Shown here piece after piece: positions 33,069-42,198 of a stretch of DNA of 60,893 bases. Source of the DNA: Zoogloeaceae bacterium (GTDB taxonomy: Bacteria > Pseudomonadota > Gammaproteobacteria > Burkholderiales > Rhodocyclaceae). Made by a program: the position numbers and the translations under genes. How positions within the stretch are numbered: the stretch's first letter is position 1; each line of letters begins with the position of its first letter. The stretch lies in assembly GCA_031277315.1 (NCBI GenBank), contig JAITMP010000037.1, positions 1 to 60,893 on the forward strand, in the 5' to 3' direction. Under the pieces are notes generated by a model. The model was given only the letters and a program-made list of their open reading frames with translations, ran no database searches and was not told the origin of the DNA.

Positions 33069-34367
33069 ATGACCTATTTCGACCAGACCGTTGAAACCTT
33101 GCCGCGTGAGCAGCTCGCCGCATTGCAATTTTCAAAGCTGCAAGCGATGGTCAAGGAGTTGTGGGGCAAAAACCGTTTCTATACTGAAAAGTGGAAGCAG
33201 GCCGGCATACAGCCGGACGATTTGAAATCAATCGATGATCTGGCGCGGCTGCCGTTTACCATCAAGCATGAATTGATGACGGATCAGGCCGCCCATGGCC
33301 CCTTCGGCAGCAACCTCACCTATCCGGTCAGTCAGTACGTGCGCTTTCACCAGACCTCCGGCTCCACCGGCGTGCCGCTCAAAGTGCCCGACACCGAGGA
33401 AAACTGGCGGTGGTGGGGCCGCTGCTGGGGACATGTGCTGGCGGGCGCCGGCGTCACCGCCGCCGATCGCATTTTCATGGCCTTTTCCTTTGGCCCCTTC
33501 GTCGGCTTCTGGGCCGCCACCGAAGGCGCGCGCCAATTGGGGTGCATGATGATTCCGGGCGGTGGGCGCGATTCGTTGCAGCGCCTCGAACTGATGAGCA
33601 GCACCGGCGCGTCGGTGCTCTGCTGCACGCCGACCTATGCGCTGCGCCTGGCGGAAGTGGCGCGCGAAACCGGCTTTGATCTTTCCAGCATTCCGCTGAA
33701 AGCCACGGTGAACGCCGGCGAGCCGGGCGCCAACGTGCTGTCGACCAAGACGCGCATTCAGGAAGCGTGGAACGCCAAGTGCTTCGATCACGCCGGCGCC
33801 ACCGAGATCGGCGCGTTTTCCTTCGAGTGCCAGGTCCAGCCGGGCGGCATTCATGTCATCGAAAGCGAATTCATCGCCGAGGTGCTCGATCCGCTCACCG
33901 GCCAGCCGGTGGCGGAGGGCGAGCGCGGCGAACTGACACTCACCAACCTTGGCCGCTGGGGTTTCCCGATCATTCGCTACAAGACCGGCGATGTCGTGCG
34001 CGCCACCACGCAACGCTGCGACTGCGGCCGCACGTCGATGCGTCTTGAAGGCGGTATTCTCGGCCGCGCCGACGACATGGTGACGGTGCGCGGCGTAAAC
34101 GTCTTCCCGGCCGGCGTCGAGAACATCCTGCGCAAGTTCGCCGAGGTGGACGAGTTCCGCGTCACCATCAGCAAGGTGCGGCATATGGACGAGATGGATG
34201 TCGAGGTCGAATTGTGCGAAGGCGCCGATCCGAAAGTCGTGCATGCCATCGCCGAGCGCCTCGATGCGATGCTCTCCTTCCGCCCGCGCGTGCATCATGT
34301 GGCGCGTGAATCGCTGCCGCGCTTCGAGTTGAAGGCCAAGCGCTTCCACGTCAAGCGCGACGCCTGA
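33069..34367 (+). CDS. PaaK-type aryl-CoA ligase (phenylacetate-CoA ligase family)
   Basis: 432 residues from ATG 33069, after tttggagatc; the frame opens at 32943 inside the NUDIX gene. The adenylate-forming PaaK signature is clear: RFHQTSGSTGVPLKV (P-loop, about residue 93), HAGATEIG, GELTLTNLGRWGFPIIRYKTGDVV, and the C-terminal GRADDMVTVRGVNVFPAGVE with hinge and lysine region (LKAKRF). It would convert an aromatic acid plus CoA and ATP to aryl-CoA, AMP and PPi. Following the phenol carboxylase genes, 4-hydroxybenzoate is the obvious candidate, though the known 4-hydroxybenzoate-CoA ligases are usually of another subgroup. Confidence 0.88.
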   Translation: MTYFDQTVETLPREQLAALQFSKLQAMVKELWGKNRFYTEKWKQAGIQPDDLKSIDDLARLPFTIKHELMTDQAAHGPFGSNLTYPVSQYVRFHQTSGSTGVPLKVPDTEENWRWWGRCWGHVLAGAGVTAADRIFMAFSFGPFVGFWAATEGARQLGCMMIPGGGRDSLQRLELMSSTGASVLCCTPTYALRLAEVARETGFDLSSIPLKATVNAGEPGANVLSTKTRIQEAWNAKCFDHAGATEIGAFSFECQVQPGGIHVIESEFIAEVLDPLTGQPVAEGERGELTLTNLGRWGFPIIRYKTGDVVRATTQRCDCGRTSMRLEGGILGRADDMVTVRGVNVFPAGVENILRKFAEVDEFRVTISKVRHMDEMDVEVELCEGADPKVVHAIAERLDAMLSFRPRVHHVARESLPRFELKAKRFHVKRDA

Positions 34368-34371
34368 TCCG

Positions 34372-35142
34372 GTGACTTTGCGCTGGCGCGATTGTCCGCG
34401 CCCGGATGCCGCGGCGCGCGCCGCGCCGCCGCCCGGCACGGCGGTATATGCCATCGGCGATGTGCACGGGCGCGACGATTTGCTTGCGCGCCTCCATGAC
34501 GGGATCATTGAAGACGCCGCTCGCCGCCGCGCCACCCGTCGCGTGCTGGTTTATCTCGGCGATTATCTCGGGCGCGGCAACGACGCGCGCGCCGTCGTCG
34601 AGCGCGTGCTCGGCTGGCGGCCGCCCGGCTGGGAGATCGTTGCCCTCAAGGGCAACCACGAGGAGCTGTGCCTGCGGTTTTTCGATGGCGATCTGCGCGC
34701 CGGCCTGCTCTGGTTCGATTACGGCGGCGTCGACACGCTGGCCCACTACGGCATTCCGATGGCTGACCCTGCGGCGCGTGACGAGGCGACCGCCGCCGCC
34801 CTGCGCGACAAACTGCGCGACGCCTTGCCCGCCGCGCATCTCGATTTTCTGCGCACGCTGTCAACCCGTCATCAGGAAGGCGGCTACTTTTTTGCTCACG
34901 GCGGCGTGCTCCCCGGCGTGCCGCTGGCGGCGCAGCGCGAACGTGATCTGATCTGGATCCGCAAGCGTTTTCTGCTCTCCGGGGCCGATCACGGCGCCGT
35001 CGTCGTGCACGGCCACTGCATTTCGCCCGAGCCGGATGTGCGGCCCAACCGCATCGGCATCGACACCGGCGCATACCAAAGCGGCATCCTGACCTGTCTG
35101 GCGCTCGAAGGCGAAACACGCAGTTTCCTGCAAACGGCGTGA
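34372..35142 (+). CDS. Calcineurin-like metallophosphatase (PPP/ApaH-like)
   Basis: 256 residues from GTG 34372, 4 bp after the ligase stop. Metal-binding motifs of the PPP family: GDVHGRDD (about residue 28), GDYLGRG, GNHEEL, and C-terminal HGH with IGIDTGAY. It hydrolyses phosphoesters, either phosphoproteins or small molecules such as dinucleoside polyphosphates. Tight linkage to the ligase suggests it is the last gene of the phenol run. Its substrate is unknown. Confidence 0.88.
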   Translation: MTLRWRDCPRPDAAARAAPPPGTAVYAIGDVHGRDDLLARLHDGIIEDAARRRATRRVLVYLGDYLGRGNDARAVVERVLGWRPPGWEIVALKGNHEELCLRFFDGDLRAGLLWFDYGGVDTLAHYGIPMADPAARDEATAAALRDKLRDALPAAHLDFLRTLSTRHQEGGYFFAHGGVLPGVPLAAQRERDLIWIRKRFLLSGADHGAVVVHGHCISPEPDVRPNRIGIDTGAYQSGILTCLALEGETRSFLQTA

Positions 35143-35254
35143 TATGCCCGATGCACTACCGGCGCGGCGCCGTGGCCGCCGCCGTCATGAATGGTAAAAT
35201 CATTTTCGTATCAATCCATGAGCCGCGCGCCTTCCGGCAGTGGGCGGCCTCGCA

Positions 35255-36565
35255 ATGGACATCGCGTTACTCCTGCTTCTGATTCTCATCAACGGCTTTT
35301 TCTCGATGGCGGAGATGGCCGTCGTGTCTTCCCGCAAGGCGCGGCTGCAACGCCTGGCCGACGATGGCCGTCCCGGCGCGCAGACGGCGCTGACGCTGAA
35401 TAGCGAGCCTTCCCGTTTTCTCTCCGCGATCCAGGTCGGCATCACCTCGATCGGGATTCTGAGCGGCGCCATCGGTGAAACGGTGCTTGCCAATCCGCTG
35501 ACGACATGGCTGAAACAGGTTGCGCTGCTCGAGCCCTATGCGCGCGGCATCGCATTGACGGTGGTGGTGGTGAGTTTGACCTACGTTTCCGTGGTGATCG
35601 GCGAACTCGTGCCGAAGCGTCTGGCCTTGCTGGCGCCCGAGGGCATCGCCGCGCTGGTGGCCCGGCCGATGACCTGGTTCGCCCGCTCGGTGCGTCCGCT
35701 GGTGTGGCTGTTTACCGCCTCCTCCGGCCTGCTGCTGCGCCTGGCCGAGGCCCGCCGCAAGGACGAGCCGCCGGTGACTGACGAGGAAATCAACGTGCTG
35801 ATGGAACAGGGCGCCGAAGCCGGCGTCTTCCACGAAAGCGAGCAGGAAATCGTCTCCAACGTGTTGCGTCTGGATGAGCAGCGCATCGTGGCGATCATGA
35901 CGCATCGCAACGACATCTACCAGATCGACCTGGCGGAGCCGGAGGAAGAAATCCGCCGCCGCATCGCCGAAAGCCCGTACACGCGCATCGTCGTCTCCCG
36001 CAACGGACTGGAGCACATCGTCGGCCTGCTGCGCAGTTCCGACCTGCTGAAATCCGCTCTCGAAGGCGCGCCGCTGGATGTCGAAGCCCATTTGCGCCCG
36101 CCGCTGTACGTGCCGGAAGGCGTCACCACGACGCATCTGCTGGAGCATTTCCGCAACACGCGCGCGCAATGCGCGCTGATTGTGGACGAATACGGCGAAC
36201 TCAAGGGGCTGGTGACGCTGACTGATGTGTTGACTGCCATCGTCGGCGAACTGCCGTCTTCCAACGCCGCCGAGGAAGAAGAGATTGTGATGCGCGAGGA
36301 CGGCTCATGGCTGATGGATGGCAGCGTGTCGGTCGAACGCTTCAAGTCGGTGCTGCAAATCGAGGAAGATCTGCCGGGCGAAGAAGAATTCAACACCCTC
36401 GGCGGCTTCGTCATGCACGCCTTGGGCCGCGTGCCGGTCGCCGCCGACCATTTCGAGTGGAACGGCTGGCGCCTTGAAGTCGTCGACATGGATCGCAAGC
36501 GCGTTGACAAGGTGCTGGTGTCCCGCGCCAAACCCGACGCCGCCACGCCCGGCGCGGCGGGATGA
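35255..36565 (+). CDS. CNNM/CorC-HlyC-type membrane protein (DUF21 + CBS pair)
   Basis: 436 residues from ATG 35255 (GTG 35240 in frame). An N-terminal DUF21 transmembrane domain with about four helices (MDIALLLLLILINGFFSMAEMAVVSSRKARL, GILSGAIGETV, VVIGELVPKRLAL) is followed by two CBS domains (VAIMTHRNDIYQID ... RIVVSRNGLEHIVGLL; CALIVDEYGELKGLVTLTDVL) and a CorC_HlyC domain (GSWLMDGSVSVERFKSVL). Relatives handle Mg2+/Co2+ or other cations. A perfect hairpin follows the stop. A 112-bp gap separates it from the phosphatase gene; a separate promoter is likely. Confidence 0.92.
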   Translation: MDIALLLLLILINGFFSMAEMAVVSSRKARLQRLADDGRPGAQTALTLNSEPSRFLSAIQVGITSIGILSGAIGETVLANPLTTWLKQVALLEPYARGIALTVVVVSLTYVSVVIGELVPKRLALLAPEGIAALVARPMTWFARSVRPLVWLFTASSGLLLRLAEARRKDEPPVTDEEINVLMEQGAEAGVFHESEQEIVSNVLRLDEQRIVAIMTHRNDIYQIDLAEPEEEIRRRIAESPYTRIVVSRNGLEHIVGLLRSSDLLKSALEGAPLDVEAHLRPPLYVPEGVTTTHLLEHFRNTRAQCALIVDEYGELKGLVTLTDVLTAIVGELPSSNAAEEEEIVMREDGSWLMDGSVSVERFKSVLQIEEDLPGEEEFNTLGGFVMHALGRVPVAADHFEWNGWRLEVVDMDRKRVDKVLVSRAKPDAATPGAAG

Positions 36566-36568
36566 GTT

Positions 36569-36597
36569 TAGCTTGGGCTGAGGCGCAGCCCAAGCTA
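36569..36597. terminator. Perfect 12-bp hairpin between convergent genes
   Basis: TAGCTTGGGCTG (36569-36580) pairs with CAGCCCAAGCTA (36586-36597) around a 5-nt loop. Short T/A runs flank it. It can end transcription from both the CNNM-type gene and the RlmN-like gene. Confidence 0.8.
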
Positions 36598-36620
36598 TCC
36601 GCAAATGCCATTGGATTCAT

Positions 36621-37631
36621 TCACCCCGCGCCAGCCGCGCTCGGGCTGCGGGCGCGTAGCTGGCCGCAGCCGGCGTCGATGTCTTGTCCAGCGGAACGGC
36701 GCAGCTTGGTGAGGATGCCGCGTTTGTAGAGAGCGAGCGACATCGCTTCGGCGCGTTCGCGGGAGGGCCGCCGGTAGCCGGCGCCGTCCACTGCGTTCCA
36801 GGGAATCAAATTCATCACTGCGTATTTTCCGGCCAGCAGCCGGGCGATGCCGTCGATTTCGGCGTCGGTGTCGTTGATACCTTCCAGCAGCGTCCATTGG
36901 TACTGGACCGGATAGCCGCTTGCGCGCGCGTAGTCATCGGCCAGCGCGACGAGTTCGTCCGGCGCGATGCGCGGCGCGCGCGGCAGGAGTTGCGCGCGCA
37001 GGGCGGCGTCGGTGCTGTGCAGGGACAGCGCCAGCGCCGGTTTGACCGCGCCTTGCGGCAGCCGCGTGAAGACGCGGCGGTCGCCGACGGTGGAGAAGAC
37101 CAGATTCTTGTGGCCGATGTCGCCCAGTGCGCCGAGGAGGTCGATGGCTTCCAGCGTGTTGTCGAGGTTGTGGGCCGGTTCGCCCATGCCCATGAAAACG
37201 ACTTTCTTGACCGGCTGTTTGCAGCGGGCGAGCGCGACCTGGGCGATGATCTCGGCGCTGTCGAGTTGCCGCAGCAGACCGGCGCGGCCGGTCATGCAGA
37301 ACGTGCAGCCGACCGCGCAGCCGACTTGCGTCGATATGCAGAGGCCGCCGCGCGGCAGCAGCACGCTTTCCACGGTGTGCTCGTCAGCCAGCGCCAGCAG
37401 CAGGCGGATGCCGTCTTCCCCGGCGCGCTCGTCGCGCAGGCGCGCAAGGCCGCGCAGTTCTTCGGCCAGCGCCGGCAGGGCGGCGCGGAGCGCGAGGGGC
37501 AGGCAATCTTCGGCGCGGCTGCGGCCGGCATCGAGCGGCAGCGCCCGCGTCCAGTTGCGCAGGATGCGTGTTTCATGGCCCGGCTTGGCGCCGAGCGCGC
37601 GCAGGCGCTGGCGTAGCCGGGCAATCGTCAT
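36621..37631 (-). CDS. RlmN/Cfr-family radical SAM RNA methyltransferase-like protein
   Basis: 336 residues, shorter than E. coli RlmN (384). The radical SAM cluster motif is CAVGCTFC (about residue 107-114). Also visible are FMGMGEPAHNLDN, FSTVGDRR, LALSLHSTDAALR, a YQWTLLEGINDTD segment and a C-terminal AGCGQLRA with the Cys expected to form the methyl-transfer thiyl/methyl-Cys intermediate. The N-terminal region lacks the usual RlmN accessory pattern. It may be a second RlmN-like methyltransferase acting on another RNA site; the canonical rlmN normally lies beside ndk/pilF in related genomes, which is not the case here. Confidence 0.8.
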   Translation of the reverse strand: MTIARLRQRLRALGAKPGHETRILRNWTRALPLDAGRSRAEDCLPLALRAALPALAEELRGLARLRDERAGEDGIRLLLALADEHTVESVLLPRGGLCISTQVGCAVGCTFCMTGRAGLLRQLDSAEIIAQVALARCKQPVKKVVFMGMGEPAHNLDNTLEAIDLLGALGDIGHKNLVFSTVGDRRVFTRLPQGAVKPALALSLHSTDAALRAQLLPRAPRIAPDELVALADDYARASGYPVQYQWTLLEGINDTDAEIDGIARLLAGKYAVMNLIPWNAVDGAGYRRPSRERAEAMSLALYKRGILTKLRRSAGQDIDAGCGQLRARSPSAAGAG

Positions 37632-37650
37632 GCGCGGAGAAATCCTCTTG

Positions 37651-39483
37651 TCATTCTTCCTCCTCCTGCGCGTCGAGGCGGAACTTGACGAAGGAGCCGG
37701 GCGCGTCTTCGAGCGGCTTCAGCTTGCCTTTGGCTGGATCGCGCGCCGGGACTTTGTCGTCGCCGTTGAGCTTGCCGATCCATTGCTGCCAGTCGGTCCA
37801 CCACGAGCCGGGGTGTTGCGTGGCGCCTTCGAGCCATGCTTCGGGCGTGGCCGGCTGCGTTTTGGCGTCGTTGGTCCAGAAGAAATATTTGTTGGCCGCC
37901 GGCGGGTTGATGATGCCGGCGATGTGGCCGGAGCCGCCGAGCACGAAGCGCACCGGGCCGGACAGCCGCGTGGCGCCGAGGTAGGTGCTCTTCCACGGCG
38001 CGATGTGGTCTTCGACGGTGGAGATGAAGTAGGACGGCGCCTTGACCTTGGAAATGTCGATCGGCACGCCGGCCAGTTCGATGCCGCCCGGTTCCTTGAG
38101 CAGGTTCTTCATATACATGTTGCGCAGGTAGAAGCTGTGCATCTTGTACGGCATGCGCGTGGAATCGGAGTTCCAGTAGAGCAGGTCGAAGGGGAACGGC
38201 TCCTTGCCGAGCAGGTAGTTGTTGACGACGAAAGACCAGATCAGGTCGTTCGAGCGCAGCATGTTGAAGGTGGTGGCCATCTCGCTGCCTTCGAGATAGC
38301 CGCGCGCCTGCATTTTCTTCTCCAGATTGGAGACTTGCTGCTCGTCGATGAACACGCCGAGTTCGCCGGGGATGGAGAAATCGAGCAGCGAGACGAAGAA
38401 GGTGGCCGAGACGATGCGCCGGTCGTTCTTGACAGCGTTGTAGCCGAGCGTGGCGCCGAGCAGCGTGCCGCCGAGACAATAGCCGATCAGGTTGACTTCC
38501 TCCTCGCCGGTTTGGCGGCAGACGACATCAAGCGCGGCGAGCGAGCCTTGCAGCATGTAGTCGTCAAAACCTTTTTGGGCCAGATGCTCATCCGGGTTCA
38601 CCCATGAGATGACGAAGACGGTGTGGCCCTGATCGGTGGCGTACTTGATGAAGGAGTTCGACTGGCGCAGATCGAGGATGTAGTACTTGTTGATCCAGGG
38701 CGGGATGATGAGCAGCGGCCGGCGGTATTGCTTTTCCGTGGTCGGGTTGAACTGCAACAACTGGATCAACTCGTTCTGGAAGATCACCTTGCCGGGCGTG
38801 ACGGCGACGTTGCGGCCCAGCTCGAAGGCGGTCGGGTCGGTCATCTTGACGCGCAACTGGCCGTGCCCTTCCTCGATGTCGCGCAGCAGGTTGTTGAAAC
38901 CCTTGAGCAGGTTCTGTCCGTTGCTCTTTACCGTCTCGCGCAGCACTTCCGGGTTGGTCAGGGCGAAGTTGGAAGGCGAGAGCGCGTCGATGTACTGGCG
39001 GGTGAAAAAGTTGACCTTCTTCTCCGCGTCCGGCGAAAGGCCCTGAACGCTGGTAATCACGTCGCAGATGTGGCGCGCCGTGATCAGATACGATTGCTTG
39101 ATGAAATCGAAGAGAAAATCCTCCTCCCATTCCGCATCCTTGAAACGGCCGTCGCCCTTGCGCGGCTCGGCCACCGGCTTGGTCTTGAGGCCGGCGAAGC
39201 GCAGCATCGCGTGCTGCCAGAGCGAGAAGTGATCCCACACCAGATTCATCTGCGCCTGCGCCAGCTTGTAGGGATTGGTGAGCAGTTTCGCCATCATGTC
39301 CATGAAGGCCTGGGCGATGCCCAGTTCGTCCGACGGCACCGTGATGCCGTGCTTCAGTTGCCGCCGCACATGTTCGGTGATGAGCCGGGAGGCGCGACTG
39401 GCGACCTCGGCGTAGATCGCGGCCGTTTCCTGCGGATCGGGCAGGGCGGGTGAGCGGGATTCTGGCTGCTGCGCGGACATCAT
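37651..39483 (-). CDS. phaC: Class I polyhydroxyalkanoate synthase
   Basis: 610 residues from ATG 39483, which follows aaggagaag (the frame extends to 39522). An N-terminal PhaC_N domain is followed by the alpha/beta-hydrolase core. The PhaC box is GYCLGG with nucleophile Cys336; the catalytic Asp lies in STVEDHIAPW and the His in GGSGHIAGI. Class I enzymes polymerise 3-hydroxyacyl-CoA of short chain into PHB granules. It is followed by the RlmN-like gene and preceded by an MBL hydrolase gene. phaA and phaB are not in the window. Confidence 0.95.
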   Translation of the reverse strand: MMSAQQPESRSPALPDPQETAAIYAEVASRASRLITEHVRRQLKHGITVPSDELGIAQAFMDMMAKLLTNPYKLAQAQMNLVWDHFSLWQHAMLRFAGLKTKPVAEPRKGDGRFKDAEWEEDFLFDFIKQSYLITARHICDVITSVQGLSPDAEKKVNFFTRQYIDALSPSNFALTNPEVLRETVKSNGQNLLKGFNNLLRDIEEGHGQLRVKMTDPTAFELGRNVAVTPGKVIFQNELIQLLQFNPTTEKQYRRPLLIIPPWINKYYILDLRQSNSFIKYATDQGHTVFVISWVNPDEHLAQKGFDDYMLQGSLAALDVVCRQTGEEEVNLIGYCLGGTLLGATLGYNAVKNDRRIVSATFFVSLLDFSIPGELGVFIDEQQVSNLEKKMQARGYLEGSEMATTFNMLRSNDLIWSFVVNNYLLGKEPFPFDLLYWNSDSTRMPYKMHSFYLRNMYMKNLLKEPGGIELAGVPIDISKVKAPSYFISTVEDHIAPWKSTYLGATRLSGPVRFVLGGSGHIAGIINPPAANKYFFWTNDAKTQPATPEAWLEGATQHPGSWWTDWQQWIGKLNGDDKVPARDPAKGKLKPLEDAPGSFVKFRLDAQEEEE

Positions 39484-39508
39484 CTTCTCCTTGTTTTGCC
39501 TGACGGCA

Positions 39509-40591
39509 TTACTTGCTGACAAAGCGGAACACGCCGTCGGCGCCGAGCATGCGGCGCGCGTAGCCGGCGTGTTCCAGATAATTCAGGTGGGCAATCGATT
39601 CCCCCATGGCGAACATGATCTGATGCGCGTCGAGCGGGAATTTGAACAGCGTCGGAACCAGATCGCAGGCGCTTTGCGGCGTGCTGAGCGCGGCGCGCAG
39701 CATCTCAAAGCGTTCCTCGTGATGGGCGGCCAGTTGGGCGGCGCGGGCATGGATGCCGCGAAACGGCTTGCCGTGCGAGGGCAGCACCAGCGTGTCGTCG
39801 GGCAGTTCGGTGAGGCGCTCGACCGAATCGAGAAACCAGCCGAGCGGATCGTCGTCGGGATTGCTGGCGGTGACGCTGACATTGGTCGAGATGCGCGGCA
39901 GCAGCATGTCGCCGGAGATCAGCACGCCGAGTTCGGCGCAGTGCAGCGAAGCGTGTTCGAGCGAGTGGCCGTGGCCGATGATGACGCGCCAGTCGTTGCC
40001 GCCGATGCGCAGCAGGTCGTCTTCCATCAGGCGGCGGTATTCGATCGGCAGGCCGTCGACGCGCTTGTGGTAGGTCGGGCCGCGCTCCGCGAGCAGGCCG
40101 GCGCGCGCTTCGTCAAGGCCGTGGCGGCGGAAGAAGTCGACCATGCCGATGGAATCGTAATTCGGCAGTTGATGAAACCAGGCGTAGGCATTGAGCATTT
40201 CGCCCTGGGTGATCCAGGTGACGGCGCCGGTTTTCTCGCCCAGCCAGTGCGCCAGGCCGAGGTGGTCCGGATGGCAATGGGTGACGATGATGCGCTTGAG
40301 GGGCTTGACGCCGCAATGCGCGGCGAGCACGACTTCCCAGTTGCGCTTGATCTCGTCGACATGCAGGCCGGTATCGACCAGCGTCCAGCCGTCCGCCTCC
40401 TCCAGCAGCCACAGGTTGATGTGGTTCAGCTCGAAGGGCAGCGGCATGCGCACCCAGCGTATGCCGGGAATGAGTTCCAGCGCCTCCCCCGCGTCGGGCT
40501 GGCGCGCATGGGGATAGTCGATCGGTTGCAACGGTTTCAATTGATTAAACACCGGAAAAATGATTAACTCGGCAGGTTCGCCCGCCGTCAT
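39509..40591 (-). CDS. MBL-fold metallohydrolase (glyoxalase II/RNase Z-like)
   Basis: 360 residues from ATG 40591 (TTG 40603 in frame). The metal motif THCHPDHLG (H-x-H-x-D-H) is near residue 108, with a further His in IGHGHSLEHASL, Asp in LISGDMLLP and His in LVLPSHGKPF. After the MBL core comes a C-terminal winged-helix-like segment typical of LACTB2-like proteins. It hydrolyses a thioester, lactone or phosphodiester; substrate unknown. It is 26 bp upstream of phaC on the same strand, so a role in acyl-CoA or hydroxyacyl metabolism is plausible. Confidence 0.85.
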   Translation of the reverse strand: MTAGEPAELIIFPVFNQLKPLQPIDYPHARQPDAGEALELIPGIRWVRMPLPFELNHINLWLLEEADGWTLVDTGLHVDEIKRNWEVVLAAHCGVKPLKRIIVTHCHPDHLGLAHWLGEKTGAVTWITQGEMLNAYAWFHQLPNYDSIGMVDFFRRHGLDEARAGLLAERGPTYHKRVDGLPIEYRRLMEDDLLRIGGNDWRVIIGHGHSLEHASLHCAELGVLISGDMLLPRISTNVSVTASNPDDDPLGWFLDSVERLTELPDDTLVLPSHGKPFRGIHARAAQLAAHHEERFEMLRAALSTPQSACDLVPTLFKFPLDAHQIMFAMGESIAHLNYLEHAGYARRMLGADGVFRFVSK

Positions 40592-40718
40592 GCGGCGGCG
40601 CAAGACCTAGCATTTTATACCGAACATGCCCCGGAAACAGGCTTTTACGATCATCGCGCCGGCGCGCGCTACTGGCCTTGGCTCTCGTATCCGGCCTGCA
40701 TTCCACGGCGGAGAATTC

Positions 40719-40766
40719 ATGACCATGCACCACGTCAACCTGACGCACCCGGAGATCACGCCGTGA
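40719..40766 (+). other. Possible 15-residue leader ORF overlapping the thioesterase start
   Basis: ATG 40719 opens a 15-codon frame (MTMHHVNLTHPEITP) whose stop overlaps the downstream GTG start as GTGA. It has a ggcggaga site 8 bp upstream. This could give translational coupling, or be chance. Confidence 0.3.
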
Positions 40767-41308
40767 GCCGCGAAACCGAAGCCTTGCAGAAAGAATGGCT
40801 GGAGGCGGCCCAGGCCCTGCGCGGGCGCGTGCAGGCGCCCGACATCCTGCCGATTTCGGCCCTGCGCGATTGCAGCGGCATGGAAGTGCTTCAGCGCATG
40901 ATGCGCGGCGAATTGCCGCCGCCGCCGATTACCCACACGCTCGACTTCGCTCTCGTCGAGGCCGAGCCGGGCCGGGTCGTCTTTCAGGGCCATCCCTCGA
41001 AGGAAGTCTACAACCCGATCGGCACCATTCACGGCGGTTGGCAGGCGACGCTGCTCGATTCCTGCATGGCCTGCGCCGTGCAGACGCAGCTTGAAGCCGG
41101 TCAGGCCCACACGACGCTGGAAATCAAAATCAATTTCGTGCGCGCCATGACCGACAAGGCCGGCCCGGTGCGCGCCGAAGGCAACGTCATACAGGTCGGG
41201 CGCCGCATCGGCATCGCCGACGGGCGGCTCTACGACGCGGCGGGCAAGCTCTACGCCCACGGCACCACCACGTGCCTGATCTTCGATCCGGAGGAAATAA
41301 AACGATGA
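40763..41308 (+). CDS. PaaI-type hotdog acyl-CoA thioesterase
   Basis: 181 residues from GTG 40763. The hotdog signature IGTIHGGWQATLLDSCMACA is near residue 88, followed by TTLEIKINFVRAMTDKAGPVRAEGNVIQVGRRIGIADGRLYDAAGKLYAHGTTTCLI. PaaI-type enzymes hydrolyse aryl- or acyl-CoA. The stop overlaps the next thioesterase start (ATGA), so three thioesterases are made together. In this aromatic setting it may release CoA from dead-end aryl-CoA. Confidence 0.88.
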   Translation: MSRETEALQKEWLEAAQALRGRVQAPDILPISALRDCSGMEVLQRMMRGELPPPPITHTLDFALVEAEPGRVVFQGHPSKEVYNPIGTIHGGWQATLLDSCMACAVQTQLEAGQAHTTLEIKINFVRAMTDKAGPVRAEGNVIQVGRRIGIADGRLYDAAGKLYAHGTTTCLIFDPEEIKR

Positions 41309-41724
41309 TGACCGAAACCGCGCGCGGCACCGTGCACGAATGGCAGCGCGATCACATGGGCCACATCAATGTGCGCGCCTACATGGAGTTTTTCGAGGAA
41401 GCCTGCTGGCAGTTCTACGCCATGCTCGGCCTTACCGCCGCGAAAATGCGCAGCGGCGAAGTGCGCCTCGCCGCCGTGCAGCAGAACATCAGCTACCAGA
41501 AAGAACTTTATCCCGGCGACACCATCGCGGTGCGCACCGGCGTGCTGGAACTGCGCGAGAAAGTGCTGCGCTTCCGCCACGAACTCTACGACACCGATAC
41601 CGGCAAGGTGGCCTCCACCTGCGAATTCACGGTCGTCTGCCTCGATCCGCAAACGCGCCGCTCGTGCCCTTTCCCGCCCGAGTGCGCCGGGCATGCGCGC
41701 GGCCTGATGCTTGAGGCGCAATGA
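41305..41724 (+). CDS. 4HBT-type acyl-CoA thioesterase, middle of a trio
   Basis: 139 residues from ATG 41305 after GGAGGAAA. The 4-hydroxybenzoyl-CoA thioesterase-like fold shows VHEWQRDHMGHINVRAYMEFFEEACWQFYAMLG with the Asp/Asn-type loop (RDHMGHINV), followed by LAAVQQNISYQKELYPGDTIAVRTGVLELREKVLRFRHELYD. Substrate unknown. It overlaps both neighbours by 4 bp. Confidence 0.85.
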   Translation: MMTETARGTVHEWQRDHMGHINVRAYMEFFEEACWQFYAMLGLTAAKMRSGEVRLAAVQQNISYQKELYPGDTIAVRTGVLELREKVLRFRHELYDTDTGKVASTCEFTVVCLDPQTRRSCPFPPECAGHARGLMLEAQ

Positions 41725-42164
41725 TGGCGGAAATGATCGAAACCTATCGCGGTGCCGTCTATCCCTGGCACTGCGATCACATGGATCACATGAACGTCAT
41801 GTGGTACGTCGGCAAGTTCGACGAAGGCACATGGAATTTTCTCGCCATGCTCGGCATCACGCCGGGCTACCTGCGCGACAACGGCCGCGGCATGGCGGCG
41901 GTGGATCAGCGCATCGCCTACCGGCGCGAGGCGCGCGCCGGCGACACGGTGGCGGTGCGCACCGGCGTCATCGAAGTGAAAGAGAAATCAATCCGCTTCG
42001 TGCATGAGATGCGCAATGCCGTGACCGGCGAGATCTCCGCCATCACGCTGCTGACGGGCGTCTTCTTCGACGCCGTGGCGCGCAAGTCGTGCGCTTTTCC
42101 GGCGGCGCTGCTGGAACGCATGGAACAATTCAGAATTACTTACGACTTGCCCTGGCGGGATTGA
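41721..42164 (+). CDS. 4HBT-type acyl-CoA thioesterase, last of a trio
   Basis: 147 residues. It has the same architecture as the preceding gene (VYPWHCDHMDHMNVMWYVGKFDEGTWNFLAMLG; AAVDQRIAYRREARAGDTVAVRTGVIEVKEKSIRFVHEM), so the two probably arose by tandem duplication, but identity is only moderate. The active-site loop is CDHMDHMNV. The two might form a hetero-oligomer. An MBL hydrolase gene follows 34 bp downstream. Confidence 0.85.
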   Translation: MMAEMIETYRGAVYPWHCDHMDHMNVMWYVGKFDEGTWNFLAMLGITPGYLRDNGRGMAAVDQRIAYRREARAGDTVAVRTGVIEVKEKSIRFVHEMRNAVTGEISAITLLTGVFFDAVARKSCAFPAALLERMEQFRITYDLPWRD

Positions 42165-42198
42165 CGCCGCTAGGTCGACGCCGTCAAGAGACATCGCG

